A program made the translations under genes and the position numbers. A stretch of DNA of 64,000 bases from Eutreptiella sp. 'Long Island Sound 2002' (Eukaryota; Euglenozoa; Euglenophyceae; Eutreptiales; Eutreptiaceae): assembly GCA_964036045.1 (NCBI GenBank), contig OZ038389.1, positions 42,345,119-42,409,118 on the forward strand. The letters are read 5' to 3'. Each line of letters opens with the position of its first letter. The first letter of the stretch is position 1. The notes under the pieces were generated by a model. It did not search any database, was not told the origin of the DNA, and was given only the letters and a program-made list of their open reading frames with translations. This document shows positions 11,354 to 20,935 of this stretch, piece after piece.

Positions 11354-11790
11354 CCCCTTGTAATAGCTACGCCCTTGGCCAAGCTACAGTAGGCGTAGGG
11401 ACTGCATTAATGTGGTACCTAATTTGATTCAGTACAAATGTAGTGCAGCCGCATAAGACACGGGCTTGGTAGCTACGCCCTTGGCCAAGCTACAGTAGGC
11501 GTAGGGACTGCATTAATGTGGTACCTAATTTGATTCAGTACAAATGTAGTGCAGCCGCATAAGACACGGGCTTGGTGACAAAGTTGCCAGCTACATAGGG
11601 TCACATTTGTTGTGAGTGTTTCCCCACTTGAACCCACATAGCTCTGATTTTGGGGATATCTGTGCATTTTACTCCCTTTTCTTGCACCAGCTCACCATGT
11701 ATGTGGTCCGCGCAAGCTACGGCCTTGTCTCTGCTACAGTAGGCGTAGGGACCGTATTAATTTGGAATTTTTCTGTAGCTATTACAAGGG
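11354..11790. mobile_element. MITE with 16-bp perfect terminal inverted repeats
   Basis: The left end CCCTTGTAATAGCTAC (ending at 11370) and the right end GTAGCTATTACAAGGG (ending at 11790) are perfect inverted complements, and both lie next to C- or G-rich runs. The interior has no coding capacity. A GCTACAGTAGGCGTAGGGAC core occurs twice in the 106-bp duplication and again near the right end at about 11739. The right half is also in the inverted duplication at about 44390-44450, where the end reads TTATAATAGCTAC. The poly-C and poly-G flanks hide any target duplication. The size, long TIRs and lack of a gene fit a non-autonomous DNA transposon. Confidence 0.7.
11364..11575. repeat. Perfect 106-bp tandem duplication
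   Basis: The 106-bp unit beginning TAGCTACGCCCTTGGCC occurs twice head to tail, at 11364 and 11470, with no difference that I can see. It lies inside the TIR element, so it is younger than the insertion, or a recent slippage or assembly duplication. Confidence 0.9.
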
Positions 11791-12560
11791 CGGGGTATGT
11801 CCTATGTCTGTCCGCTTGTTGTATCCCCAGCACACAGAAACATTTGTGATGGGCAAAGTACTGCCCACCGTCTGATGCCATTATCCGCCGCCCCCCCTCC
11901 CCCGGTTTGTTTGACAGATGCATGCAGATGTGCTGAAGAGCTTTTTACGAATGGCGTCTGAAGGCCACTCGGGGTTTTACGCACACCGCATCCAGCCTAG
12001 ACCCAAGCCCCCAGACCTGCAACCTCCTGACCGGGCAACGGACCGCCGATGGGGGTGCACTGCCCGCCGTTTGGCTTGACAAACCCTCCCTCAATCCAGT
12101 CTGAGAGCCCCCCCCCCCCCCCACCCCCCGCCCCCTCCACCTCCACAGAACACCCTGCCCCCTTGTACAAAGAACGACTCAGCTGTGGCCTGCAACTCGG
12201 GTCCGCCACAATTAAAATTGAATCGGCAATTTTTCCCGCACCCTGAACTTGCGCCAAACAGAAAAGCATGCAAAGTTCATGCCCCTTGTGGCACAGTCCC
12301 CGAAGAAGGACCCCAGTCCAGCCCCGTGCTTGCCGCTACTATATCAAAACCCGTGGGTAGTCATCGCCAATGCTATTCACATTCCTCTTCAGGCCACACC
12401 GTGCCCAGAATCGCGTTTGTGCTGCACCGCGTTCTTGGGGCTACCAGGAGCACCGCGAATGCTGCTTGCGACCCCACCCCCCACCCCCCAGCCCCCGCCC
12501 CGCTGCTTGTCTACCCGTCTGCCTGGATGGCAGGGCACATCTCCTCCTTGCATTTTGCAG

Positions 12561-12699
12561 AAACCCAGGGCTCCGAGAAGAAACGTGCGCTGTGGGACCT
12601 GTTCTGCTCCTGGGACGCCGACAGCAACGGGTATTTGGATTGGAATGAACTCCAGAAAGTTGTGGCGGACGTAGGCGCGTTGGACAACAAGCGTGCAAG
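12561..12699 (+). CDS. EF-hand exon 3 (second canonical loop)
   Basis: Acceptor CTCCTTGCATTTTGCAG and donor GCAAG|GTGGCT bound 139 nt, entering in phase 1 and leaving in phase 2. It encodes TQGSEKKRALWDLFCSWDAD and then SNGYLDWNELQKVVADVG. The loop at 12614-12649 is DADSNGYLDWNE, a full calcium-binding consensus very like the loop at 6532. The leading AA joins the G left at 9848 to give Glu; the trailing AG joins the G at 18061 to give Arg. The exon is duplicated on the - strand at 43492-43630 with one base change (Arg to Cys). Confidence 0.9.
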
Positions 12700-13004
12700 G
12701 TGGCTGCCACCTGCGGCTCTGCACCAGAGTTGACACTGGGCATGGGGGGCTGCTTGTTCAGATACCCGACCCAAACAGCCCCCCCCCCACCCCCCACACA
12801 CACACCACGACCCGCTTGGGGTCTAGTACTCCAACAGGCGCCCCCCCATGACGCTAGGCTCTGGCAAAGCTTTTGTGTGCATCTGGCACCCTCCGGCGGG
12901 CAACTGGCAGCACATTTGGCAGCCTCCGGCAGAGAATTGAGTTGCGTCCGGCAGCCTGTGGCAGGGTGTTGGTGGTGCGTGGGGCCGGGCTGCCTTTTTC
13001 TAAG

Positions 13005-13909
13005 AGAGAAACGAACGTGCGGTGTGCACAGTGCAATGTGCGGTGCCCACAGTTTGGTGCACGTTGTTTTATGAACACACCATTTTTTTATTTAGCCACA
13101 GCGGGTTGTAAACACCACTCTCCCACAAGCATAAGTAGAGCTTGTGGGAGGGCAGCAGGATCGAAAATTTGCGATCACTCACCTCCTTCGGCAAGGGGAG
13201 GCATACCTGGAGACCGTCGCCCCCGGAGACCGTCGCCCCTGGAGACCGTCGCCCCTGACAATAATGGGTGTGGAGTTGTGAGCCCAACACTGCTGAATTC
13301 AAGGTGCTGAATCTCTCTTTTTTTTTCCACATTGGTTACCTTCACTTCTTTGCTCCGTTGCGCTACAGCTCACATCTCCTTTCCTGCTATACTTGTGCAA
13401 TGCCTCAACATTGTGATCTTCAAGAGGCTCAGCGGGCGCGGCTACGGGACATTAAATTTGTCATGACGTTGGATCAAGAAGCCGAAGCTGATGGGAATGA
13501 GTAACCCATGAGGTTCGAATCGCGAAACGTGTCGAAACGAATGGTCCACAGGCTTGGGCACCTTGTGGGCCACCTCATGGGAATGAGCAACCCATGAGGT
13601 TCGAACTGCGAAATGTGTCGAAACAGAGGCTCCACAGGCTTGGGCACCCTGTGGGGCACCCTCCTCGGTTGGGGCCGTGCCAAGGAGGTCTCTTTGTGCT
13701 CAACGCCCCCTGCCGGCAGGGGGTGTGGGCAGCTACAACCACCATGGCATTGGTGAGGAGCATGGAGTGGAGGCCTCCGTTGTTGTATGCCAACCCCCTT
13801 AGGCTACTGCGTCCTTGCCACCCTGAAAATCTGCCAAAAATGCATCAAACGCGAACCATAAACGAGCGCGCGGTGCAATGCGCGGTGCACGCAGTGCGCA
13901 TGTTCCTCT
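13005..13909. mobile_element. 905-bp TIR element with CTAAG target duplication
   Basis: The inverted paralogous arm runs straight through this point (TTTTTCTAAGCCCGGG at about 43180-43195, read on the - strand), so it supplies an empty site. Here CTAAG occurs on both sides (13000-13004 and 13910-13914), and the ends are AGAGAAAC and GTTCCTCT, inverted complements with one mismatch. Subterminal GCGGTGCA-like repeats occur at both ends. The interior contains an 86-bp tandem pair at 13493-13664 and an open segment reading DLQEAQRARLRDIKFVMTL up to 13503, but no transposase. It sits in the last intron of the EF-hand gene. Confidence 0.75.
13493..13664. repeat. 86-bp tandem pair inside the TIR element
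   Basis: Two copies, starting at 13493 and 13579, share GGGAATGAG, AACCCATGAGGTTCGAA and CACAGGCTTGGGCACC, with several point differences between them. Confidence 0.85.
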
Positions 13910-14892
13910 CTAAGCCCAGGAGAGTGCCGTGCAACCGATGCGCATCCACCACGAATTCCACCTCCACCGCCTTCAGCAGAGGGAGGCATGGCATCCGGCG
14001 GCCTGCAGAGCATAGCGGCCCTCGCATCGGGCGGCCATCGGATTGCTGCCAACTCCGCTCTGCGCGTTGCGTCTTGTTGAGGCATGCGCTGATTTAGGTC
14101 CGGATGGAGCATGCCCTGATTGTTGTGGAGCAGGGGTGGGGTAGGGGGCTCCTGAGAGGGGAGGGTTTGAAGCTCCCCCCCCTTTTTTCTGTAGAACTGT
14201 TCCATGGGGGGTTTGACAACGCCACTGCCCCGCCTAACCCTTTTCCTCAGCAATGTCTGACCGCTGGTGGTTGAACGCGGTTGGCAACCGCTGGATGATT
14301 GCAGGCAGATGATGGCAGCTGACACCAGTTAACATGCTGTCGACAAAGTAGCAAACAAATGGATGGAATGCAAGAAAAAACAGCCATAGGTCTGGAAAAT
14401 GGGTGGACGATACCGCGACCGTACCCTTCATGTCTGCCTCGATTTTGCCGGGGCTTTTGCAAGGGGACATGGCCAAACGGGGTAGCAACAGGTCGCAAAA
14501 GAAGAAGGAATAAAGCGATAGCACAGGCTCCACAACAGGGGTGGGGTGGAGGGGGGTTCCGAGAAATCGGATAACATGCTTCAAACCCCCTTCGGACGAA
14601 ACTTTAGAAATGGGAGGTTTGGAAGGGGGGTTTGAGGGTTTCTTTCGCTGTGCGGGGGCATCATCCCCGGGGGGGGGGGGGTAGATTGCACTGTTATTTC
14701 CTGCACCACCATGACGGTTTCTCCAGCCTGTGGCAGCCCCACCCCCACCGAGAATTCTTGTGTAAAACATACACCGGAGGCATGCGACGGGCCCTGGACG
14801 CAAAAGATCTCGGCGGTTGGGCACAATTGCTCCAAGAGAGGGTGAAGTACTTGCCGTATGAAACCCACCCCATAATCCGCCTTCTCTGAGCA

Positions 14893-15303
14893 ATGTCACG
14901 AACACATGATTGGTATACATCTGTCACTCATGCCGTTATCCTAATATATATAGCAGTGCACACACACCTCCTTGCCTGTTACGCCGGCAAAACCACACTT
15001 GCAACGACACAGCGACTACGAAAACATGTCACCACCACACAGGCGGGATCCGAGGATTCCTCATTCCACGACCTCTTACGGAACACGACAGAAGTACACT
15101 GGACACTGGTGCCAGTTGAGCTTGTGGACAGTGAACAACTAGCTTGCTACAAGGAGCGATCTTGGTGGCACACAATACACCGGTGGGCAGTCAATGACGC
15201 AGCTCCAGCCTTACCGTCCGACACAGCAAAAGTACGCGCAGCACAACATACAAAACAACTGCAAACTACCTTACGCCAGGCACACGTTGCACGCATGAAC
15301 TGA
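14893..15303 (+). pseudogene. GIY-YIG nuclease-like segment
   Basis: The open segment contains LLACYAGKTT, then QRLRKH eight residues later, then a variable stretch and KERSWWHTIHRW. This is the pattern of a GIY-YIG domain: Y(x)GKT, the arginine motif RLRxH and the single catalytic glutamate in ExxW. The GIY half is only loosely matched (ILIYIAVHT). The 49 codons just before (to TAG-like stops near 14889) also look coding (MRRALDAKDLGGWAQLLQERV). The frame stops at 15301 and the same strand stays readable in interrupted form afterwards, so the gene is broken. The expected role is nicking of target DNA during retrotransposition. Confidence 0.5.
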
Positions 15304-15529
15304 GACTATGCCCAAACAGCAGTACTGAACAAAGACATAGAACGCATAGCATCCAACCTCAACATACCCCTCTGCAGGCCAGTCAATGTCACCATACCAT
15401 ACATGACACCCACACAGAGATCCACAATCCAGCTCCTTGTGAATCGCATGGTACGCAGCATCCAGAAGTCATCTTAGGAACGAAAAGCCATTCGCGCACA
15501 CATACGTGTCATTGCGTCTACCCCACTGA

Positions 15530-16366
15530 ATGTCAGGCGCACATTTGAACGTCTTGCAAATAAGCATGATAAAGCCACACATCGGCCAACATGCCAATCC
15601 AGACGACTTGCCTCTCTGGCACTTGGCAGGACCTGTGTCTGTCATAGAGGGCCACTACGCAATCCTCCCCGTCAACATACAACATGACGGCAAGTCACTG
15701 TGCGCCACCGACTCCCTGCCATGTTGTGGACAACGCTCACGCGCACACGCCATCAACAGTCTTACGCAGCTTGCACGCACGCTACACGTACAGCACGATT
15801 ACACAGCACACACACTGTCTGAGGCCCTCCCGATAAACCAGTGGGACCACACTGCAATGCTGCGTCACAGGATTCAGAACATAGCTCGACAGCTTTGCCC
15901 TGTTGCATCCATTCGCGTAGCAGACAAGGGCAGGACCATGCTTTTTGCTTTCTGTCGCCAATGGCACTGGGATCAGACGGAACAATTCTTGGTCAGCGAA
16001 AAATACCACGCACAACATCTACACGAAAACACATGTATACAACAATCCCTGCGCCACATCATGCACAAGAATAAGTGACCTATAAATCCATCACGCTGCC
16101 TTCCCCTGCTATACCTGTTAGGAAAAGCAAAATCCCTTTTGAAGTGTCGTATACTATGGAGGCCCATTGCGGCCGTCGTTGAACCGCAAGTGCAACGTTT
16201 CCACTTACGCACAGCGGCCCGTGCATTCACCCTCCTGCTCCGCATCCTCACTGAAGAAATTAAGGCGTCATTTCTTGTCTTGAATATTACCGCTCTACAG
16301 CCCTGGATACACCGTCTGCCTGATTGGGATTGCGAGGTAATACGTGAATGCGACTGCTCTGGCTAG
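15530..16366 (+). pseudogene. Reverse-transcriptase-like N-terminal region
   Basis: Two open segments lie here. The first, 15530-16078, contains DDLPLWHLAGPVSVIEG and ends DKGRTMLFAFCRQWHW plus an Asn/His/Lys-rich tail. The second, about 16083-16366, reads LLGKAKSLLKCRILWRPIAA and then a helical stretch, in the place where fingers motifs of reverse transcriptases read K-x-n-x-R-P-I. They lie in different frames with a stop between them, so at least one frameshift is needed. The family assignment rests on order, the K...RPI pattern and the better palm match downstream. Confidence 0.4.
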
Positions 16367-16418
16367 TTTAACAACATAAGCCCACCACCGTGATGCAAGA
16401 CCTGTCTGAATCGGTGGC

Positions 16419-17628
16419 ATGGCTGGCACAGCGCCGCCGTTGGAAAGCCACGGAAATGATCTGGAGTATACACCGGGACAACAAGAAACTCGATCGAGCA
16501 GGGAGGGGGACATCACACTAGCACGTAACCCACACGACTCCGTACGGGGACATCCAACCGCTTCACGCACCTTCCCCACACAGCTCGAGAATCTTGTGTA
16601 CTTTTCGTTGTTAACAGACACATACACGCAAGCATCAGGCAAAATCTGGGCCCGCACAGGTGCCATCCCCATGGGAGGGCCGTTTAGCGCCCAGAGCACA
16701 GACCTCCGGTCGGTTTGGGGAGCCAAGAAACGTGTTGACCTCATGCGCCGCCTAGGTAACCTCACATTTTCACCTCGCGGTCACCCATTATGGCACACAC
16801 CACGAGGAAACACTCTCTCACTTGCGCAGTTTCGAGACAATGTCCTTGTGGGCGCCAAGGGACCCTCAGCTACACGGGAGATGCAGCATGTGTGCTCAGT
16901 GTTGACAGAAACTTGGGGATTGCCTGTACTGTGCGAGTGCATGACAGAAGAAGTGCGCGTATGCCTGAACAAATGCATGACCCCCTTACTGATAGCAATG
17001 GGCTTCACCGTACACCTCTGGGAACACAACCCACCCCTGGTCTACACACAACCTTCAGGCCTCACATCAAGCTGGCACACAATCACAGCTGAAGTACACA
17101 GTCACACTCCAATCACCACACTCCCAAGCACACAAGCATATATCTAATATCATCGTAGGGGCAGTCCTCAATGTGCAACCATTTCTTCACAATTGGATTG
17201 CTTGCCTCCTGAGCATCACCTCATGGGCACAAGTGGCATGCCTCTCAGGGTACTCACGACCCACCGTTTTGCGCGCGTTGCACTCCGCAGTGCCCCGCAT
17301 CATCAGTAGAACACCCTGGGATTTAGACAGCACACTTGCCTGGTGCTGCCACATAACATATACCCTTCCTGCCACACATGATACTATCTTTTTTCGTCTG
17401 CACCGATGGGTGAAGAACCACGCAGCTTGGTCAGGTCAAGCATACGCCTCTTGGCACATGCCCCACACAGGTGCCTGCACTGCCGTTTGCGCTGATTGTT
17501 GCTATGATTATCACGTCCTCCAGGCTCTCACACCCCTACTGGACCCGTCAAAACATATCCAGGTGGGGCACCAGCCCCGGGGGGAGGGGACACCTGCTTT
17601 CCCAGTCATCAGCGAATTTAGTAGGTAA
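16419..17628 (+). pseudogene. Reverse-transcriptase palm-like region
   Basis: The open segment 16419-17147 contains TGAIPMGGPFSAQSTDLRS, matching motif B (the PxGxPxSP type), and 55 residues later LAQFRDNVLVGAKG, at the place of motif C. The second Asp of the usual xDD is Asn here, so this copy would not be expected to be active. A further frame to 17628 reads CLSGYSRPTVLRALHSAV and a Cys/His-rich stretch (CTAVCADCC). Motif A is not found. The segment lies downstream of the GIY-YIG-like segment on the same strand and is read as the same broken polyprotein. Confidence 0.5.
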
Positions 17629-18060
17629 TCGACAGATGGATCCAGCGGCTGTAGCATAGCGATGGTCGGTGATGTACTGCTGCACAACCGCTGCCCTTTG
17701 CCTGCTCAGTGGACTGTCCGCAGGCATCTTCGCGTCTCATCTTTGTGACAGAAAGGTACCTATGGTCTTATAGGCCACTGGCGAGCCAAATTTCTTTCTG
17801 CGCTTTGTGCTGACTGCCTCTTGTGCACCCGTGCAATAGCCCAGAGTTCCTTCGGGGTGGCAAAAAACTGAATGGTGGTGCATCCCAATGCAAGGGCAGG
17901 GCACAATTGAGCCTTCCCCAGCCCCTCAGGGCATGCCACTGCTACAGAGAGTTTCAGGTTGCACCATACATCGTTGAGTTTTCCGTGCATTGTGGCACTG
18001 CGTTGCACAAGGCCCCTGAATCGTTGGTGGTTTGCCCAGTCCCATCGTTTGCACATGCAG

Positions 18061-18232
18061 GCGGTCGTCGGCAGCTTGGAAATGCAAGCTCAGCCAGTCC
18101 GAGAATGCAGATCAGAGGATGAATCTTGCGGAGTTCCATGATTTCTTTGGAGAAATGATGGGTGGCATGGACGACAAGACATTCTTTGATTTGGTAAACG
18201 AGATGAAAACAAAGGCTTGCGTCGCCGCCTAA
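18061..18232 (+). CDS. Terminal exon of the EF-hand gene
   Basis: The exon follows CGTTTGCACATGCAG and ends in TAA at 18230-18232. Its first base completes the Arg codon begun at 12698-12699. It encodes a basic segment, then CKLSQSENADQRMNLAEFHD, whose loop at 18098-18133 (SENADQRMNLAE) keeps Asn, Asp and Glu at positions 3, 5 and 12 but has Ser at position 1. It ends MGGMDDKTFFDLVNEMKTKA and CVAA. The spliced protein thus has four EF-hands in alternating canonical and degenerate order. The intron before it is 5.36 kb, swollen by two mobile elements. An alternative acceptor, ATGCAG at 18110, would fit a different phase. Confidence 0.75.
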
Positions 18233-18293
18233 GGTATCCCTCTGTCATCGAACAGGGAATGATGGGATTGGCGGGGCCCATTGTCCTGGGCAG

Positions 18294-18512
18294 AGTTTTA
18301 ACAACTCGGCATCTCCTGTGGGGAGGAGGGGGGGGTGCCCCTCGGACCCCCTCCACCCCTTAAGTGATTGGGCCAAAATTTTCTCCGGGCCTTTGGCCAA
18401 TCAAAAATGTTCTCTGGCGCCTTCGGCGCAAGTCAGCCGAGGGCAAATTTTTTTTTCCGCGCCTGTCCCAACTCAGGGTCTCCTGGGCGGGGTCCCCCCC
18501 CCCCCCCACAGC
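18294..18512 (+). repeat. Dispersed GGCGCC-hairpin repeat, copy 2
   Basis: Matches copy 1 (3635-3845) over AACAACTCGGCATCTCCTG, AAGTGATTGGGCC, GGGCCTTTGGCCAATCAAAAA, TCTGGCGCCTTCGGCGCAAGTCAG and CAACTCAGGGTC with a C tract. It starts about 60 bp after the stop of the EF-hand gene. A piece of the same family follows at 18647-18711. Confidence 0.8.
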
Positions 18513-18646
18513 CCCCAAGCGAAACGAAACGCGTACCTACAGGACACTCAGTAGTCTTTCTTTTTTTGTTTCCAACGCTTTGGTTTGAGACCGTGTGTTT
18601 TGCCAATGTGGTTGAGGGCTCGTCCTGGACATTTACATCTTGAGAG

Positions 18647-18711
18647 TTGAGGCCAAAAGTTCTTCGGTGCCTCTAACAACTCAGGGTTTCCTGGGGCGCG
18701 GGGTCCCCCTC
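18647..18711 (+). repeat. Dispersed repeat, 3' fragment
   Basis: Contains AGGCCAAAAGTTCTTCGGTGCC, CTCTAACAACTCAGGGT and CCTGGGGCGCGGGGTCCCCC, equal to the right-hand third of copy 1. Confidence 0.65.
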
Positions 18712-19636
18712 CCAAGCAGAACTCTGTTCCTGGGTCCAAGTGATCTGTGTGCTTTCTCTCCGAGTTCAGCAGTAGGCATGTGCATATTGTGGTGGGCGCC
18801 ACCATTCAGTCATCAACACAACTGTGGCCCAGACCCACCCCTCCTCTGACCACACAACAGATGGCCACAGGTGCTGCACGTGCATGACACCCCAAACAAC
18901 AAGGGGGCAACAGGTTTGGGGACCCAACCTCATTGTTGGACTGGTTTTGGCAAGGCTTGGCTGAAACGTGTCCGTGTGTGGTGGGTGGGCGGACAGGGAG
19001 AGGAGGGGGCAGCATGGCAAAAAGAGGTGAAGGATTGGTGGAGAGGCTGGAGGGAGTGGCGGCCAGAAAAGGATTGGGGGTTGAGGCTGAGAGCAGTCGG
19101 GACAACGTCACAAGCTTCAAACACCGGGCTTCGGGGGGATTGCTGTGGGTGTAAGGAGAGTGCAGTGCTGGGCATTGCTGTGGACCTGGGTGGTGGGGCT
19201 TCCTGCAGGCGGGCGGGGGAGGGGGGCGGCAGGGGCTGAGCCTGGCTGTGGCATCAAGGTGGGGCTGGGGGGCTGGGCACTGCTGTGCGCTCGGGGATGG
19301 GGGAGAGGTGCTGAGCCTTGCTGCGGCCTTTGGGGGGGGGGGGGTTGCAGTGGGTTCGGGGTGTGTGTGCCATGAAGGCAGTGGGTTCGGGCGGGGGGGC
19401 GACCATAAGAGGGGGGAGGCCATGCATTACTGTGGCTTCACAGTTTGGGGGGAGGGGGGGGCTCAAGTGCTGAGGAAGAGGGAGGGTGTTTTTCCTTCTT
19501 AGGCCTCACTGTCGTCCTAGTCTGGTCCTTTGGGAGTGGGTGTGTGTGCCCGTAAAGCTGAAAGAGTATGGGACAGGGGGTGATGGGGGGGGGGGGGCGC
19601 CCCACTCCCAGCCTGACCCCATGGCCCCGTCCCCAG
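18712..19636. other. G-rich spacer, no supported gene
   Basis: The + strand is strongly G-rich from about 18960 to 19600, so the - strand yields long Pro/Ser/Thr-rich open frames that are composition artefacts. No exon with splice support was seen. Confidence 0.5.
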
Positions 19637-19796
19637 GCCCTGGACGTGACTGTCCCCCAATCCCAGCCCAGCCCGGCCCTGCACCCTCCCATGCCCCTGG
19701 GGTTTCGCGCCACCGTGGACTGGCGTGGCAGCGCCATCAGCGTCGGCAATGGGATGTTGTCCCAAATGGCCCCTCGTGGGCAGGCGCTGTCTGGCG
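19637..19796 (+). CDS. Candidate exon of an unrecognised gene
   Basis: An open segment between acceptor CCCCGTCCCCAG and donor GGCG|GTGCAT, phase 0 to phase 1. It encodes ALDVTVPQSQPSP, then PLGFRATVDWRGSAISVG and a short tail. Its last base plus GT at 19858 makes Gly and the reading then continues GDTGGISAGEILRGE to a TGA at 19938, so a two-exon 3' end is possible. The product is unknown. It follows the EF-hand gene on the same strand and may begin a second gene. Confidence 0.35.
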
Positions 19797-20006
19797 GTGC
19801 ATGCTGTGGATCAGATGGGACGTCTCATTTCTATTTTGTCGTGTGTTTTGGCTGCAGGTGACACAGGGGGTATTTCGGCAGGGGAAATTTTGAGGGGGGA
19901 AATTCCGTTTTTCAGATGGGTGCCGAAATTTCCCCCCTGAAAATTGTTGTGCAATTCGGGCCATTTCTTGCTCCCTTGGTCGGTAGCAAACATGTCTCTT
20001 CTGTAG

Positions 20007-20109
20007 GGAGGAGGTACTGGTGCCTGTGTATTGCCTGTCAGGATCAGTCTTTATGCGAGTGCGCATCCCAACAATTTTTCTGGTGTATCCTGAGTATCCC
20101 CAAGAATGA
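20007..20109 (+). CDS. Candidate exon, unrecognised
   Basis: After an acceptor-like CTTCTGTAG, one frame reads EEVLVPVYCLSGSVFMRVRI and on to a TGA at 20107-20109. The hydrophobic beta-like sequence looks like protein but is short. It requires an incoming phase of 2, so it cannot be joined to 19796. It resembles GVLVPVSVGMVLYG in the candidate exon at 32030, which may be chance. Confidence 0.22.
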
Positions 20110-20237
20110 TTTTGTGTACCCGATGTGTATCCCAAGGACTGTGTTCCCGCAACTGCAAACGAAGCACCAAAATTCTATTGCCTTCGGCAAGTCCACTCGC
20201 AGAGAATCTACCCCGAGCAACACACACCCAAAATAGG

Positions 20238-20935
20238 GTAAATACGGGCTAAACCATGCTTTACATACCTTGGATGGTCATTTTAGGTGATCACAATATC
20301 AAAAAAATAAGTTTTGGAAACTTCCATTTTTGAGCTGCCCAGGCTGAAAAACTGCATAAGCAGGTTGTGTACCAATCCCTTGGGAACCCCCCCCCCCCCG
20401 GCACCCAATACCCAAAGAAGGTGAAAAACACATAAATACGGCCTAAAAACATGCTTTACATAGCTTGGATGGTCATTTTAGGTGATCACAATATCAAAAA
20501 AATAAGTTTCAAAAACTTCGTTTTTTGAGCTGCCCAGGCTGAAAAACTGCATAAGCAAGTTGTCTACCAATCCCTTGGGAACCCCCCCCCCCCTGGCACC
20601 CAATACCCAAAGAAGGTGAAAAACACGTAAATACTACCTAAAACATGCTTTACATGCCTTGGATGGTCATTTTAGGTGATCACAATATCAAAAAATAAGT
20701 TTCGGAAACTTCGATTTTTTAGCTGAAAAACCGCATAAGCAGGTTGCCTACCAATCCCTTGGGAGACATCCCCCCCCCCCCCCCCACACCCAATACCAAT
20801 ATGGCCTAAAACATGCGTTACATACCTTGGATGGTCGGAAACTTTGATTTTTGAGCTGCTCAGGGTGAAAAACCGCATCAGCAGGTTGTGCACCGGCCCA
20901 TAAACTGCATAAGCGCTTGTCCCACTCTGTCCCAT
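20238..20935. repeat. Tandem repeat, unit about 195 bp, 3.5 copies
   Basis: ATGCTTTACAT followed by TTGGATGGTCATTTTAGGTG occurs at 20256, 20451, 20645 and, shortened, 20813. Each unit carries ATCACAATATCAAAAAA, GAGCTGCCCAGGCTGAAAAA and a C10-C17 tract after CCCTTGGGA. The spacing is 195, 194 and 168 bp. The C tract differs in length between units, as expected for slippage. Confidence 0.9.

Larger units (their letters stand above)
14682..17860 (+). mobile_element. Decayed GIY-YIG / reverse-transcriptase retroelement
   Basis: This 3.18-kb block lies between a poly-G run and GGTGGCAAAAAACTG in arm A; in arm B the same flanks are joined directly (about 42405-42440, - strand). It carries, in order on the + strand, a GIY-YIG-like nuclease segment and reverse-transcriptase-like segments, in several frames with stops. 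An N-terminal GIY-YIG domain before a reverse transcriptase is known in some Penelope-like elements of protists and algae (Naiad and Chlamys groups); placement there is my inference. The G-rich border hides any target duplication, and a deletion in arm B is an alternative to insertion in arm A. Confidence 0.6.
11618..18187 (+). repeat. Inverted segmental duplication, arm A
   Basis: From about 11618 to 18187 the + strand matches the - strand of 44547-42077 nearly base for base, apart from a 905-bp segment (13005-13909) and a 3.18-kb segment (14682-17860) absent from the other arm. In the 139-nt exon at 12561 the arms differ at one base, and in the 127 nt of last exon they share they differ at two or three. 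Arm A keeps the intact end of the EF-hand gene; homology stops at TTCTTTGA, inside its last exon. The arms are 24 kb apart. Confidence 0.92.

Noticed and set aside
13380-13503. Possible exon reading DLQEAQRARLRDIKFVMTL between the last two EF-hand exons
   Set aside because: It lies wholly inside the 905-bp TIR element that is absent from arm B, and the exons at 12561 and 18061 join in phase without it.
14234-14680. Antisense open frame shared by both duplication arms (LWLFFLAFH, SMLTGVSCHHLPA)
   Set aside because: It is conserved only because the arms are recent duplicates. The few differences are mostly amino-acid changing, so there is no sign of selection, and no family is recognised.
18806-19750. 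Long Pro/Ser/Thr-rich open frames on the - strand
   Set aside because: Product of a strongly G-rich + strand; no splice sites, start context or domain.
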